A DNA stretch of 64,000 bases from Qipengyuania huizhouensis (GCF_019711635.1 NZ_JAIGNT010000009.1:34278-98277), one strand, 5' to 3'. Numbered from the stretch's first letter, positions 54,455-64,000 are shown. Translations and numbers: made by a program. The notes: a model not told the origin generated them from the sequence alone.

Positions 54455-54679
54455 TTACTTCTTGAGCGAAAGACCGCCGAAGCGCTTGTTGAAAGCTGCC
54501 ACTCGGCCGCCTTCCTGAAGCTGCTGTTTGCCGCCGGTCCATGCCGGGTGGCTGGTGGGGTCGATGTCGAGCGTCAGCGTGTCGCCTTCCTTGCCCCAGG
54601 TCGAGCGCGTCTGGAATTCGGTGCCATCGGTCATCTTGACCGTGATCATGTGGTAATCGGGGTGACCTTCGGCCTTCAT
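54455..54679 (-). CDS. rpmE: 50S ribosomal protein L31
   Basis: 74 residues: [21 protein letters not shown] and [12 protein letters not shown] match L31. No cysteines are present, so it is the zinc-free form often expressed when zinc is scarce; a zinc-binding paralogue may or may not exist elsewhere. Confidence 0.95.
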   Translation of the reverse strand: MKAEGHPDYHMITVKMTDGTEFQTRSTWGKEGDTLTLDIDPTSHPAWTGGKQQLQEGGRVAAFNKRFGGLSLKK

Positions 54680-54773
54680 GATAAACGTCCTTCTAGCATC
54701 GGAGCGGTACCGACCGGTCCAGCTGTGTTGGGAAAGGCTGCGCCCTTAGCGGCGCTGCCCCGGATTCGCAAGG

Positions 54774-55226
54774 CTATTCGGGTGCATCCGCAATCATGGC
54801 AGTGAAACCGACCTCACAGGTCACCTTCCCTTCGACCGAAGCCTCGCCCGAGAACTTGCACACACGCGCACGCTTCTGGACGAATTCAGCCTTGAGATCG
54901 AGGAGCACGCCCGGCGTTACCGGAGCGCGGAATTTCGCGTTCTCGATGGCCATGAAATAAACCAGCTTGCCGGAACCCGCGAGCCCGAGGCTTTCTACCG
55001 CGAGCACGCCGGCGGCCTGCGCCAGCGCTTCGATCTGGAGCACGCCGGGCATGATCGGAGAACCGGGAAAGTGCCCCTGGAAGAAGTCCTCGTTGAAACT
55101 GACCGCCTTGACCGCGTGGATGCGCTCGTCCGGCACGAGTTCCTTGACCCGATCGACAAGCAGCAGGGGATAGCGATGCGGCAGGCGCTTCAGCACCTCG
55201 ACGATGTCGAAACCGGTCTCGCTCAT
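54774..55226 (-). CDS. fabZ: 3-hydroxyacyl-ACP dehydratase FabZ
   Basis: 150 residues, hot-dog fold with [13 protein letters not shown] and the catalytic His and Glu in [21 protein letters not shown]. It dehydrates 3-hydroxyacyl-ACP in fatty acid and lipid A supply. It follows skp by 25 bp in the bamA-skp-fabZ order. Confidence 0.96.
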   Translation of the reverse strand: MSETGFDIVEVLKRLPHRYPLLLVDRVKELVPDERIHAVKAVSFNEDFFQGHFPGSPIMPGVLQIEALAQAAGVLAVESLGLAGSGKLVYFMAIENAKFRAPVTPGVLLDLKAEFVQKRARVCKFSGEASVEGKVTCEVGFTAMIADAPE

Positions 55227-55251
55227 GTCCCCTGCTCCTGCGATGTTGCTT

Positions 55252-55935
55252 TTAGCGACCGGTCGGCTGTGCCGGTTGCTGCTGTTGCTGCTGGCTTGCC
55301 GCCTGCTGGCGGGAAGCGGCGACCATCAGGATCTGCTGGACCTGCTGATACACACCGACAGCTTGCTGGCTTGGCTGCCAATCTTGCGGCGGCGTGATCT
55401 GCACCGAAGGGACCCGGGCGTTCAGCGCCGCGACTACCTTCTGGTTGATATTGGCCGCCGGAGCGGACCATGAAACGCCATCGGGCGACAGCACAACCTG
55501 GATATTGTCGGCAGTAGTCACGGTCTGAAGAGCCGCACCGTACTGCTGAAGGATCTGCTCGATCGCATAGACGCGTGCGCTGTCGATCTGGTTCGAAAGC
55601 TGGGCGATTTCACGCTCCAGCGTCTGGATCTGCTGAGCCTGAGGCGCGTTCTGTGCTGCCTGCTGCTCGGTCTGGTCCAAATTGCCGTCATTATTGCTGT
55701 CGAGCTGCTGCAGGAGCGTCTGTGCCTGCTGCTGCTTTTGCTGGATCTGGGTGATCTGCGACGAATAGGTCGTACCGATCTGCTGGTATGCAGTGTTCAG
55801 CGCACTGCTGGCAGCGATGGTAGCGGGCGGGTTGACCACCGCGATATTGCCACTGACCTGCGCTGCGGCGGGACCGGCAACGATGGCGGCACTCGCAATG
55901 CTTGCAGCGGCGAAGGTTTTCGAAAGGAATTTCAT
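55252..55935 (-). CDS. skp: OmpH/Skp-type periplasmic chaperone with an EF-hand-like loop
   Basis: 227 residues: signal peptide cleaved near AAAQ (23-26), then a Gln-rich helical hairpin that forms the Skp tentacles (about 50-140), and a Gln/Pro-rich tail. Residues 79-90 ([12 protein letters not shown]) match the 12-residue EF-hand calcium loop at positions 1, 3, 5, 6, 8 and 12. Skp holds unfolded outer membrane proteins for BamA; the start shares one base with the bamA stop. Its length exceeds E. coli Skp (161 residues). Confidence 0.85.
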   Translation of the reverse strand: MKFLSKTFAAASIASAAIVAGPAAAQVSGNIAVVNPPATIAASSALNTAYQQIGTTYSSQITQIQQKQQQAQTLLQQLDSNNDGNLDQTEQQAAQNAPQAQQIQTLEREIAQLSNQIDSARVYAIEQILQQYGAALQTVTTADNIQVVLSPDGVSWSAPAANINQKVVAALNARVPSVQITPPQDWQPSQQAVGVYQQVQQILMVAASRQQAASQQQQQQPAQPTGR

Positions 55936-58631
55936 CAGAATTGCGTTCCTACATTGAAGGAAAGAGTTTTGGTGTCGTCTCCACGCTGCTTGATAAGCGC
56001 GTGGGATATATCGATCCTGAACGGTCCGAAGGGCGAGTTCCAGTTCACGCCCACACCCACCGTGACACGCGGCGAGATGTCGTCCCCGAGGTAGAGTTCC
56101 TTGTAGAAATCTCCGAGGAGCGGATCGTTCGCCGTACCATCGGGCGCAGTCGGATCAGTGACGTTGGCGAACTGGCCCGTGGGCTCACCATCGTCGTCCA
56201 GAACGGGTTGCAAGTAAAGCAGTTCGCCAGCCGAGTTGGTCAACTGCCTGCCATTGGGGTTGTCGATAAGATTGGGCGTGTCGAGCCCGAAGAGCGAGCC
56301 GACATCCGCCCAGATCGAAGGACGCAAGCCCATTTCACGGGCGCCCGAACCGAGCGGAATCTCGAGTTCTGCGCGGCCAAGATAATATGCACGGCCGCCA
56401 AGCGCGTCGGCGAAGCGACGGTTATCCTGATTCTGTACGTCCTCGAGCGATTCGAGGATTCGCGGCCCTTCGGGATTTTCCGGATCGACGAGGTAATTCA
56501 ATCGCACGATGCGCGGACCGACGCCCCGAATGTCGAAACCGCGGAACTGCGGCTCGCCCAGGAAGAAGCGATCGGTCAGGCGCACGTCATCGAAGCCGGG
56601 GGTCGGGTTGTCCTTCAGGGCTTCGATCCATCCCCCTTCGGCATTCAGGGAGAAAATGAACCCGCTGCCGAGGTTGAACCACTTGCCCATGCGCGAGCGC
56701 ATGCGGAGATATTTCACATCGCCGCCCAGCCCGGCGAATTCGCCAGTCAAGGAAATCGTCTCGCCGCGTGTCGGCCGCAGCCTGCTGTCGAGAGTGTCGT
56801 GATTGATGGTCAGACCGATGATCGAAGCGGTGCGTTTGCCCACCGCTTCGCAGATGAAGCGCGAGGTGACGCACTCTTCCACCCCATCGCCGTCGAGATC
56901 GGCAAAGTCGCTCCCGGCGATCGAGACGTCTTCGCGGTTGAGGGTATAGCTTCCGATGAGCGACATGTATTCGCTAAGGGGAACACCGGCGCGCACCGAA
57001 AGACCCGTGGTCGACTGCTCGTAGGTCGAGAAACCGCTGTTGAAATAGTCGTTATCGACCTCGCGGTGATAGACGTCCGCACCGAGCGAGATATTGCGAT
57101 CGAACACATAGGGCTCGGTAAAGCTGACCTGCGCCGACTTGGAATAGCCCGAATAATTCAGGCTCAGGCCGACCGTCTGGCCACGCCCGCGGAAGTTGCG
57201 CTGGCGGATAGAACCGGAAAGAATGAACCGCTCCAGCGACGAGAACCCGGCGGAAAGCTGGAGTTCGCCCGTCGGCTGCTCTTCGATATTGGCTTCCAGG
57301 ATAACGCGGTCGGGCGCACTGCCTTCGACCTGCGTGATTTCGAAGTTCTCCTGGAAATAACCCAGCGACTTGATGCGCGCTTCCGACCGCTTGATGGCGA
57401 GGCTGTTGAACGCATCGCCTTCCGCCACGCGGAATTCGCGGCGCACGACCTTGTCCTGCGTCAGCGTATTGCCGTTGACATCGATCCGCTCGACATAGAC
57501 GCGCGGCGCCTCGCGCAGGACGAAGGTGACGTCCATCGTGAGGCCTTCGGGGTTACGGCGGAATTCGGGCCGGATGTCGGCAAAGGCATAGCCGAAAGTC
57601 CCGGCAAGATCGGTCATCTGCTCGACCGTGTCTTCGACCAGCTTGGCGTTGTAGAAATCGCCCGACTTCATCGCCAGCCGCTCGGTAAGGGCATCGCTGT
57701 CGAAATCGCGCAATTCGCTCTGCACTTCGACATCGCCGAACTTATAGCGCTCGCCCTCTTCCACCACATAGGTGATGATGAAGTCTTCCTTGTCGGGCGT
57801 AAGCTCGGCCACGGCCGAAACCACGCGGAAGTCCGCATAGCCCTCGGTCAGGTAGAAGGTACGCAGGTTCTGCTGGTCGAAGGCAAGACGGTCGGGGTCG
57901 TAGCTGGTGTTCGAGCTGAGGAAGCTGAGCAAGCCGCCGGTCTGCTTGGTGACCATTTCGCTCTTGAGCTCGCCATCGTCGAACTTTTCGTTGCCGATAA
58001 TGTTGATCTGGCGGACCTTCGATTTCGGCCCCTCCTCGATCTCGAACACGATATCGACGCGGTTCTGGCTGAGCTGCACCATCTGCGGCTCTACCGTCGC
58101 GGCGAAGCGGCCCTGCCGTTTGTAGAGTTCGATGATGCGCGCAACATCGGCACGGACCTTGGAACGGGTAAAGATCTGGCGCGGGGCCAGCCGGATTTCG
58201 GGCAGGATCTTGTCGCTCTTGATCCGCTCGTTACCTTCGAGAAGGATGCGGTTGATCACCGGGTTTTCGACCACCGTGATCACGACGTTACCGCCATCGT
58301 TCACAACACTGACGTTGGAGAAAAGCTCGGTAGCGTAAAGGTCCTTGAGGACGCCGTCGCCTGCCGCCTGCGTATAGGCATCGCCCGGACGAAGCCGGAT
58401 GTAGGAGAGAATCGTCTGCGGCTCGAGACGCTGGGCACCCGATACCGCAATCGAACGAACGACATCCTGCTGCTGAACCGCCGCCGGCTGAACGGTCTCC
58501 GGTTCTTCGGACGTTTCCTGCGCCAGTGCAGTGCTCGGCAGGCTGCCCATGATGGTTCCGGCAAGCAGGCCTGCCATGATACGCGTGGCCCGCGTATTCC
58601 TATTGCCCGCGGCAATCGCAAATCCAGTCAT
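55935..58631 (-). CDS. bamA: Outer membrane protein assembly factor BamA
   Basis: About 898 residues: signal peptide ending near STALAQ, five POTRA domains (about 55-440), and a 16-strand barrel ending in F (FNVGTQF). It inserts beta-barrel proteins into the outer membrane. An outer loop near residues 573-590 holds DLDGDGVEEC...C, a calcium-loop-like run and a Cys pair. The start is uncertain: ATG 58631 or 58661 are the candidates. Confidence 0.94.
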   Translation of the reverse strand: MTGFAIAAGNRNTRATRIMAGLLAGTIMGSLPSTALAQETSEEPETVQPAAVQQQDVVRSIAVSGAQRLEPQTILSYIRLRPGDAYTQAAGDGVLKDLYATELFSNVSVVNDGGNVVITVVENPVINRILLEGNERIKSDKILPEIRLAPRQIFTRSKVRADVARIIELYKRQGRFAATVEPQMVQLSQNRVDIVFEIEEGPKSKVRQINIIGNEKFDDGELKSEMVTKQTGGLLSFLSSNTSYDPDRLAFDQQNLRTFYLTEGYADFRVVSAVAELTPDKEDFIITYVVEEGERYKFGDVEVQSELRDFDSDALTERLAMKSGDFYNAKLVEDTVEQMTDLAGTFGYAFADIRPEFRRNPEGLTMDVTFVLREAPRVYVERIDVNGNTLTQDKVVRREFRVAEGDAFNSLAIKRSEARIKSLGYFQENFEITQVEGSAPDRVILEANIEEQPTGELQLSAGFSSLERFILSGSIRQRNFRGRGQTVGLSLNYSGYSKSAQVSFTEPYVFDRNISLGADVYHREVDNDYFNSGFSTYEQSTTGLSVRAGVPLSEYMSLIGSYTLNREDVSIAGSDFADLDGDGVEECVTSRFICEAVGKRTASIIGLTINHDTLDSRLRPTRGETISLTGEFAGLGGDVKYLRMRSRMGKWFNLGSGFIFSLNAEGGWIEALKDNPTPGFDDVRLTDRFFLGEPQFRGFDIRGVGPRIVRLNYLVDPENPEGPRILESLEDVQNQDNRRFADALGGRAYYLGRAELEIPLGSGAREMGLRPSIWADVGSLFGLDTPNLIDNPNGRQLTNSAGELLYLQPVLDDDGEPTGQFANVTDPTAPDGTANDPLLGDFYKELYLGDDISPRVTVGVGVNWNSPFGPFRIDISHALIKQRGDDTKTLSFNVGTQF

Positions 58632-58769
58632 CGACAAGGGGGTTCCCGTCCTTGAAATCATACCTCGCCTGCCATGCGCAGACAGCCGATTGGCCCCCTG
58701 CCCGATGCAAGCTGCGCAATCAAGCCGTGTCACACCGCCGAAGGCGAATGGACATCGGCCTGTCCCCGC

Positions 58770-59912
58770 CTAATTCCCGAAAAAGGGAAGTTTGGCGATA
58801 TCGATGAAGGTGACGAAAACCATCAGTGCGAGCACCAGTGCCACACCGGCCCGATAGGCCACCTCCGTTGAACGGGGACCCAGCGGTTTGCGGCGGATTG
58901 CTTCTGCCGCATAGAAAGCCAGGTGCCCGCCGTCGAGCGCCGGGATTGGCAGGAGATTGATGAATGCCAAGTTAAGCGAGATCAGGGCAGCGAAATTGAT
59001 GAAAGCGAGCGGTCCCATGCTCAGCTGCTCGCCTGCATATTTGCCTATCGTGACCGGTCCGCCGAGTTCCTTGACCGACCGATCCCCGACAATAATCTGC
59101 TTGATACCGGTGACCATCATGTCGACCAGATTGGCGGACTGGACGAAAGACAGGCTGACCGCTTCGCCAATTCCAACCGGTTCGAAAGCCATTCCGGTGG
59201 AATAGATTCCAAGCCGCCCGACTCGCGAGGAATTGCCGAAACGATCGGTTTCCACGCTATCGGCAATCGTAACGGGTATCGTCACCCTGTCGCCATCACG
59301 CAGGACGGCCACCTCGATCGTCTCGCCCGGGAACATCAGCACGCGGTCCTGGATGTCCTGGAACTGGCTGATCCTGTCACCGTCGATGGCGACGATCCGG
59401 TCGCCTTCCTCCAGCCCAGCCTCGTGCGCGGCGGACTGTTCGGCAAAACTCTGGATCACGTTGGTTTCGCTGGGATCGGCCGAAACCGGCTTGCCGAAGA
59501 AAGCGAAGAAGCTCGCGAAGATCGCCAGCGTGATGATAATGTTCATCGCCGGACCGGCGAAGACTATCAGCGCCCGCTTCCATAGCGCGGCGTGGTGGAA
59601 GCTGCCGTCCCGTTCCTCGGGCGTAGCCTTGTCCGCCTCATCGGGATGGGGGATGCTGGCCGGGTCCATGTCGCCCTTGAACTGGACATAGCCGCCCAGA
59701 GGCAGGGCGCAGAGTTTCCAGCGTGTGCCGCGCTTGTCGGTCCAGCCGACCAGTTCCTTGCCGAAGCCGACCGAAAAGGCCTGCGCTTTCACGCCGAACC
59801 ACCGTCCGACGAGATAGTGGCCAAGCTCGTGCAACGTCACCAGCGGCCCCAGCAACAACGGGAAACCGACGATATACAACCAGAAGGGAATCGAAGCGTC
59901 CAACTCAGGCAA
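58770..59912 (-). CDS. rseP: Site-2 protease RseP
   Basis: 380 residues: zinc-metalloprotease motif HELGH (H28, E29, H32) in the first membrane helix, one visible PDZ region (about 135-215), and the third-helix motif NLLPIPALDGGH. It cleaves anti-sigma factors and signal-peptide remnants inside the membrane. It overlaps the dxr end by 8 bp. Confidence 0.95.
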   Translation of the reverse strand: MPELDASIPFWLYIVGFPLLLGPLVTLHELGHYLVGRWFGVKAQAFSVGFGKELVGWTDKRGTRWKLCALPLGGYVQFKGDMDPASIPHPDEADKATPEERDGSFHHAALWKRALIVFAGPAMNIIITLAIFASFFAFFGKPVSADPSETNVIQSFAEQSAAHEAGLEEGDRIVAIDGDRISQFQDIQDRVLMFPGETIEVAVLRDGDRVTIPVTIADSVETDRFGNSSRVGRLGIYSTGMAFEPVGIGEAVSLSFVQSANLVDMMVTGIKQIIVGDRSVKELGGPVTIGKYAGEQLSMGPLAFINFAALISLNLAFINLLPIPALDGGHLAFYAAEAIRRKPLGPRSTEVAYRAGVALVLALMVFVTFIDIAKLPFFGN

Positions 59913-61053
59913 TCTCCATTTGGGCCGTGGCCAGCCTGCGCGCCGCCTCGTCGATTACGAGCACGTCATCGAGCGATTGGGGAGCAGGCGGAAGGTTTCC
60001 GGCATTCAGTACGGCCTCCACCATTATCGGGATGCGGCTGAACTTTATCTTACCAGCAAGGAATGCCGCCACGGCGACCTCGTTGGCGGCATTAAGCGTG
60101 GCCGGGGCTGACCCGCCTTCTTCCGCCGCCTGCCGCGCCAGCTTTGTCGCGGGGAAGCGTTCTTCATCGGGCTGGAAAAAGCTGAGTTCGCCGATACCCG
60201 CGAGGTCCAGCGGTTCCATCGGCGTATCCATCCGTGCAGGGTAGGCAAGACACGAAGCGATCGGCACGCGCATGTCGGATGGACCCAGCTGGGCAAGCGT
60301 GGAGCCGTCGCGATATTCGACCATCGAATGGATCACACTCTGCGGATGGACCACGATCCGCAAGCGGTCGAGACCGACCGGGAACAGGTGGTGTGCCTCG
60401 ATCAGTTCGAGGCCCTTGTTGAACATGGTGGCGCTGTCGACGCTGATCTTCGCACCCATGTCCCAGTTGGGGTGCGCAATGGCCTGAGCGGGCGTGACCG
60501 CGTCCAGATCCTCGACAAGCCGCAGCGGCCCGCCGCTGGCGGTGAGCGTGATCGTGCGGACTTCCTCGATCCTTCCGCCCTGCAGGCATTGGAAGATGGC
60601 GTTGTGTTCGCTGTCGACCGGCAGCAGCGTCGCGCCGTGCTTCTTTATCGCTGCGGTCATCACCTCGCCGGCGGAGACCAGCGCCTCCTTGTTCGCGAGC
60701 GCCACCGTGCGTCCCTGCTCGATCGCCGCCATGACCGGACCCAGCCCCGCACAGCCGACGATCGCCGCCATCACGATATCTGCTGGCCGCGCCGCCGCTT
60801 CGCACAAGGCTGTGCGCCCGGCTGCCACTTCGACATCAGAGCCAGCGAGCGCTTCCTTGAGTTCGGCGTAACGCGATTCGTCGGCGATCACGGCGAGACT
60901 GACGCCGAATTCCCGGGCCAGCTTTGCGAGCTCCGCAGCATTGGAATGGGCCGTCAGCGCCTCGATCCGCCAGGCCTCCGGATTGCGCCGGACCAGATCG
61001 AGGGTGGATGCGCCGACCGATCCGGTCGCGCCGAGGATGGTGATGCTGCGCAT
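59905..61053 (-). CDS. dxr: 1-deoxy-D-xylulose 5-phosphate reductoisomerase
   Basis: 382 residues: NADPH-binding ITILGATGSVGASTLDLV at the start and catalytic regions VDSEHNAIFQCL and SVDSATMFNKGLELIEAHHLF. It commits carbon to isoprenoids through the MEP pathway. The start MRSITILG is the family norm; upstream in-frame codons lie in cdsA. Confidence 0.96.
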   Translation of the reverse strand: MRSITILGATGSVGASTLDLVRRNPEAWRIEALTAHSNAAELAKLAREFGVSLAVIADESRYAELKEALAGSDVEVAAGRTALCEAAARPADIVMAAIVGCAGLGPVMAAIEQGRTVALANKEALVSAGEVMTAAIKKHGATLLPVDSEHNAIFQCLQGGRIEEVRTITLTASGGPLRLVEDLDAVTPAQAIAHPNWDMGAKISVDSATMFNKGLELIEAHHLFPVGLDRLRIVVHPQSVIHSMVEYRDGSTLAQLGPSDMRVPIASCLAYPARMDTPMEPLDLAGIGELSFFQPDEERFPATKLARQAAEEGGSAPATLNAANEVAVAAFLAGKIKFSRIPIMVEAVLNAGNLPPAPQSLDDVLVIDEAARRLATAQMEIA

Positions 61054-61055
61054 AA

Positions 61056-61778
61056 TCAGGGGTGGACCTGATACCACAGGATGCCTGCTGCCAGTACCAC
61101 GGGAAGAATCCCGTCGACACGGTCGAGCACGCCGCCATGGCCGGGGATGAGGTTGGAACTGTCCTTCATGCGGGCACGCCGTTTGAGCCAGCTTTCGAAA
61201 AAGTCGCCGCATTGCGCCAGGATTGCCAATCCAGCCCCCACCGCCACGGCACCCAGCCCCATCGGCGAGAATGCCCGCTCACCGACATTGGAATAGAAGA
61301 AGCCCCACGAAACGAGTCCCGCTGCGGTCATCCCTCCGAACAGGCCGGCCCAGGTCTTCGACGGGCTGATGCCGGGCGCGATCTTCGGCCCGCCGATGCT
61401 GCGCCCGCTGAAATAGGCGCCCGTGTCGGTGGCAATCACGACCGCAAGTACGCCCAGGACCACCACGATCGGGAAGCTCATGAGGATCGAGGCTGCGGCT
61501 GCGATATAGACGAGACCGAATATCAGCCCCGCGATCCGCCAGACCGGGGATTCCGCGCCGCGCCAGACCAGCCGCGAGAATTCGAACAGGCTTGCCGCCG
61601 CCACCGCGCCGACAAACAGATCGAACCAGAGGCCATCCAGCCAGGCAGCAAGACCGGCCACCGCCAGCATCACCAGCGCCGAGGCGACACGCACCGGGAG
61701 GTCGGATGTGCGGACCGACAGCGGCACCGCCATGTAGCGGAGCGCGCGGTCCCTCAGCACATCGCGCTTGCGCGGCAC
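61056..61778 (-). CDS. cdsA: Phosphatidate cytidylyltransferase
   Basis: About 240 residues with seven or eight membrane helices and the CdsA signature SPSKTWAGLFGG...KDSSNLIPGHGGVLDRVDG, split here by unrelated residues. It makes CDP-diacylglycerol, the substrate of PgsA. The start is unsure: GTG 61778 leaves a 10-bp gap after uppS; ATG 61733 is the alternative. Confidence 0.92.
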   Translation of the reverse strand: MPRKRDVLRDRALRYMAVPLSVRTSDLPVRVASALVMLAVAGLAAWLDGLWFDLFVGAVAAASLFEFSRLVWRGAESPVWRIAGLIFGLVYIAAAASILMSFPIVVVLGVLAVVIATDTGAYFSGRSIGGPKIAPGISPSKTWAGLFGGMTAAGLVSWGFFYSNVGERAFSPMGLGAVAVGAGLAILAQCGDFFESWLKRRARMKDSSNLIPGHGGVLDRVDGILPVVLAAGILWYQVHP

Positions 61779-61788
61779 CTGTCCGGCT

Positions 61789-62472
61789 TCACCTTCCCCC
61801 AAAACGCCTCTCCCTGCCCGCAAACTCGGCCAGCGCATCCTGCAGGTGCTCCAGCGTGAAGTCGGGCCACAAAACCTCGGTGAAGATCATTTCCGCATAA
61901 GCGGATTGCCACAAGAGGAAATTCGACAGGCGCACCTCGCCGCTGGTGCGGATAAGCAGGTCAAGCGGCGGCAGGTCGGCAGTATAGAGGTTCGCGGCGA
62001 TGCTTCGTTCCGTCACCTCGCCATTTGCCGCGGCCTTGGCCGCAGCCTGCGCGATTTCACCCCGCGCGCCGTAGTTGAGCGCAACCGCCAGAGTGCGCGA
62101 ACCCTGGGCAGTTTTTGCCAATGCATCTTCGAGCATCTTCACGATATCGGGCGCAAGCGATTGCCAGTCGCCGATTATCTTCAGCCGCACGTCATTGGCG
62201 ATGAATTCCGGCAGGTCGGATTTGATGAACTTGCGCATCAGGTCCATCAGATCGTCGACCTCGTCTTCGGGCCGGTTCCAGTTTTCCGATGAAAAGGCGT
62301 AGAGCGTCAGGCACTCGATCGACGTGTCCTTGAGGCCGCGCACCAGTTCGCGCACGGCTTCCACGCCCTTGCGGTGGCCCATCGCACGCGGCAAGTGCTT
62401 ACGCTTCGCCCAGCGTCCGTTGCCGTCCATGATGATGGCGACATGGCGCGCATGCTGGGTTTTTTCGGTCAT
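61789..62472 (-). CDS. uppS: Undecaprenyl diphosphate synthase
   Basis: 227 residues: IIMDGNGRWAKRK with catalytic D16, and LTLYAFSSENWNRP. It makes the C55 lipid carrier for cell wall synthesis. It sits between frr and cdsA in the standard order. Confidence 0.97.
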   Translation of the reverse strand: MTEKTQHARHVAIIMDGNGRWAKRKHLPRAMGHRKGVEAVRELVRGLKDTSIECLTLYAFSSENWNRPEDEVDDLMDLMRKFIKSDLPEFIANDVRLKIIGDWQSLAPDIVKMLEDALAKTAQGSRTLAVALNYGARGEIAQAAAKAAANGEVTERSIAANLYTADLPPLDLLIRTSGEVRLSNFLLWQSAYAEMIFTEVLWPDFTLEHLQDALAEFAGRERRFGGR

Positions 62473-62498
62473 TGGCGAAAGACTATCCGAAAAGCCGG

Positions 62499-63056
62499 TT
62501 ACTGGCTCAGGATTTCCTGTACCTTCTTGGCTACGAGCTGGTCCGTCTCGGTCACATATTGATCGGTCAGCTTCTGGACTTCGGTTTCGCCGCGCTTCTG
62601 GTCGTCTTCCGAGATTTCCTTCTTCTTCTCGTCTTCCTTCAGCGCTTCCATGCCGTCACGGCGAACGTTGCGGATGGCGATCTTGGCCTTCTCGCCATAT
62701 TCCCCGGCCACCTTGGCGAGCTGCATGCGGCGTTCCTCGGTCAGGTCGGGCATCGGCAGGCGGACGTTCTGGCCGTCGATCATCGGGTTGAGCCCGAGGT
62801 TCGCCTTGGCGATACCCTTTTCGACCGCGGTGACATTGGCCTTGTCCCATACCTGCACGCTCAGCATGCGCGGTTCGGGAGCCGATACGGTGGCGACCTG
62901 GTTCAATGGCATCATCGAGCCATAAACCTCGACCATAACCGGATCGAGCAGGCTGGTGTTGGCGCGGCCTGTGCGCAGGCCCGAAAGATCGCCCCGCAGG
63001 CTGTCGATCGCGCCTTTCATCCGGCGTTCGATATCTGCTTTGTCGTATTTTGCCAT
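62499..63056 (-). CDS. frr: Ribosome recycling factor
   Basis: 185 residues: three-helix bundle domain with the conserved LRTGRANTSLLDPVMVEVYG and MPDLTEERR. It splits ribosomes after termination together with EF-G. Confidence 0.97.
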   Translation of the reverse strand: MAKYDKADIERRMKGAIDSLRGDLSGLRTGRANTSLLDPVMVEVYGSMMPLNQVATVSAPEPRMLSVQVWDKANVTAVEKGIAKANLGLNPMIDGQNVRLPMPDLTEERRMQLAKVAGEYGEKAKIAIRNVRRDGMEALKEDEKKKEISEDDQKRGETEVQKLTDQYVTETDQLVAKKVQEILSQ

Positions 63057-63086
63057 GGTCGGCTTCCTCGTCTTTTCAGTCGTCTC

Positions 63087-63812
63087 TTATGCGGTGTGAT
63101 CGGTCACGATGGTCTGCACGCCCTTGTTCGAAAGCACGCGCGCCAGATTGCCCTTCTCGCGGATGGAGAAGACCACGATCGGAATATCATTGTCACGGCA
63201 TAATGCCACGGCGCTGGCATCCATGACCCTGAGATTGTCTGCCAGAACCTTGCCGTAACTCACGGTTTCGTAACGCTTGGCGTCGGCATTGCGCTTGGGA
63301 TCGCTGTCGTAAACCCCGTCGACGCTGGTTCCCTTGAGCAGCGCATCGCAGTTCATTTCCGCGGCCCGCAGAGCCGCGCCGCTGTCGGTGGTGAAATAAG
63401 GTGCGCCAACGCCGGCGGCAAAGATTACCACGCGGCCCTTTTCCAGGTGGCGTTCGGCCCGGCGGCGGATCACGGGTTCGCACACCTGGTCCATCTGCAC
63501 CGCGCTCTGCACACGAGTCTGGACGCCCAGCTGCTCCAGCGCGCTCTGCATCGCCAGCGCATTCATTACCGTGGCGAGCATGCCCATGTAATCGGCCTGC
63601 GCGCGGTCCATCCCCTGCGCCGCCCCGGCCATGCCGCGGAAGATGTTGCCGCCGCCGATGACCAGGCAGATTTCGAGGCCCGTTTCCTTGGCCGCCTTCA
63701 CTTCCTGCGCCAACTCCAGCACAAAGGCCGGATCGATCCCGAACTGCTGGTCCCCCATCAACACCTCGCCCGACAATTTCAGGAGGACGCGGTTCATCTT
63801 CGGGAGGGTCAT
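63087..63812 (-). CDS. pyrH: Uridylate kinase
   Basis: 241 residues: [23 protein letters not shown] and [11 protein letters not shown] are UMP kinase signatures of the amino-acid kinase fold. It phosphorylates UMP to UDP. An ATG five codons later is an alternative start. rpsB and tsf usually lie upstream and would be beyond the window edge. Confidence 0.97.
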   Translation of the reverse strand: MTLPKMNRVLLKLSGEVLMGDQQFGIDPAFVLELAQEVKAAKETGLEICLVIGGGNIFRGMAGAAQGMDRAQADYMGMLATVMNALAMQSALEQLGVQTRVQSAVQMDQVCEPVIRRRAERHLEKGRVVIFAAGVGAPYFTTDSGAALRAAEMNCDALLKGTSVDGVYDSDPKRNADAKRYETVSYGKVLADNLRVMDASAVALCRDNDIPIVVFSIREKGNLARVLSNKGVQTIVTDHTA

Positions 63813-64000
63813 GCTGGCTGGTCTCTATCTGCAGGGTTTGCGGCTCCTTAGCCATGAAGGGCTTGAGGCGCAAAGGGAAAGGCCGCGAGAGGGCGAAGGG
63901 CGCTTGGCGCGCGGATAGCAGATACGTCAAAACATCCGGCGGCGAGCCCGGACCTAACGCCGTGGGAAGCACCTGCGCTCAAGCAGCCCGAAGGGCGATA
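63813..64000. other. Window edge without a recognised gene
   Basis: The 188 bp upstream of pyrH hold no frame I can support. They may contain the pyrH promoter; no convincing -35/-10 pair stands out. Confidence 0.5.

Noticed and set aside
55902..58655. A 917-codon open frame antisense to bamA
   Set aside because: It mirrors the bamA frame, has repetitive charged composition, no family resemblance and no ribosome binding site. Long antisense frames are common in high-GC genes.
1..64000. CRISPR array or rRNA operon
   Set aside because: No regularly spaced repeat-spacer pattern and no rRNA-like stretch was seen; the only repeats are those listed.

Overview
The window reads as an alphaproteobacterial chromosome, most likely Sphingomonadales and probably Erythrobacteraceae. 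The reasons are family-level resemblance of the proteins, the gene order pyrH-frr-uppS-cdsA-dxr-rseP-bamA-skp-fabZ, the alpha-type ccm genes and the high-GC codon use. No species can be named from sequence alone.

Bases 1 to about 21,777 are an integrated genomic island. An intact tRNA-Gln(TTG) gene lies at the left edge. Its last 18 bases (64-81) are repeated exactly at 21,760-21,777. A tyrosine recombinase gene sits just inside the right end, reading leftward. At the right junction the core is a perfect 9-bp inverted repeat around a 7-bp centre, the usual form of a tyrosine-recombinase crossover site. Pairs of 13-bp direct repeats lie 60-75 bp inside each end and look like arm-type sites. 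No phage structural or conjugation gene is visible.

The cargo is almost entirely about living with little oxygen. It holds a complete cbb3 oxidase operon with its assembly genes (ccoNOQP-ccoGHIS), a FixL/FixJ heme oxygen-sensing pair, and a FixK-type Crp/Fnr regulator. Two perfect TTGAT-N4-ATCAA boxes lie upstream of ccoN and of fixK. A second oxidase operon encodes an alternative oxidase, a lone receiver protein, a DUF1971 protein and a group III truncated haemoglobin. An oxygen-independent class II ribonucleotide reductase (NrdJ), an NnrS protein and a HisKA_2 kinase with a single-domain response regulator complete the set. The simplest model is FixL -> FixJ -> FixK -> ccoN, carried as one movable unit.

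From 21.8 kb onward the sequence looks like ordinary core chromosome: an acyl-CoA catabolic cluster (21.8-26.6 kb); tRNA-Met, a 2H phosphoesterase, mltG, fabF and acpP; a DUF2383 gene, aspS, rnd-oxyR, pgsA and an MFS transporter; a ThDP enzyme, an EVE protein and a GGDEF-EAL protein; dapF-mtaB-ftsY-yciB; kup; a cytochrome c maturation operon ccmCDEFGHI (47.1-52.0 kb), which the island's cbb3 oxidase would depend on; an amino-acid dehydrogenase; tRNA-His; a prolyl-hydroxylase-like gene with a DksA-like gene; rpmE; and the envelope/lipid cluster fabZ-skp-bamA-rseP-dxr-cdsA-uppS-frr-pyrH.

Genes are packed with many 1-17 bp start/stop overlaps. The only stretch over 300 bp without a convincing gene is 82-732, which holds end repeats and one terminator.
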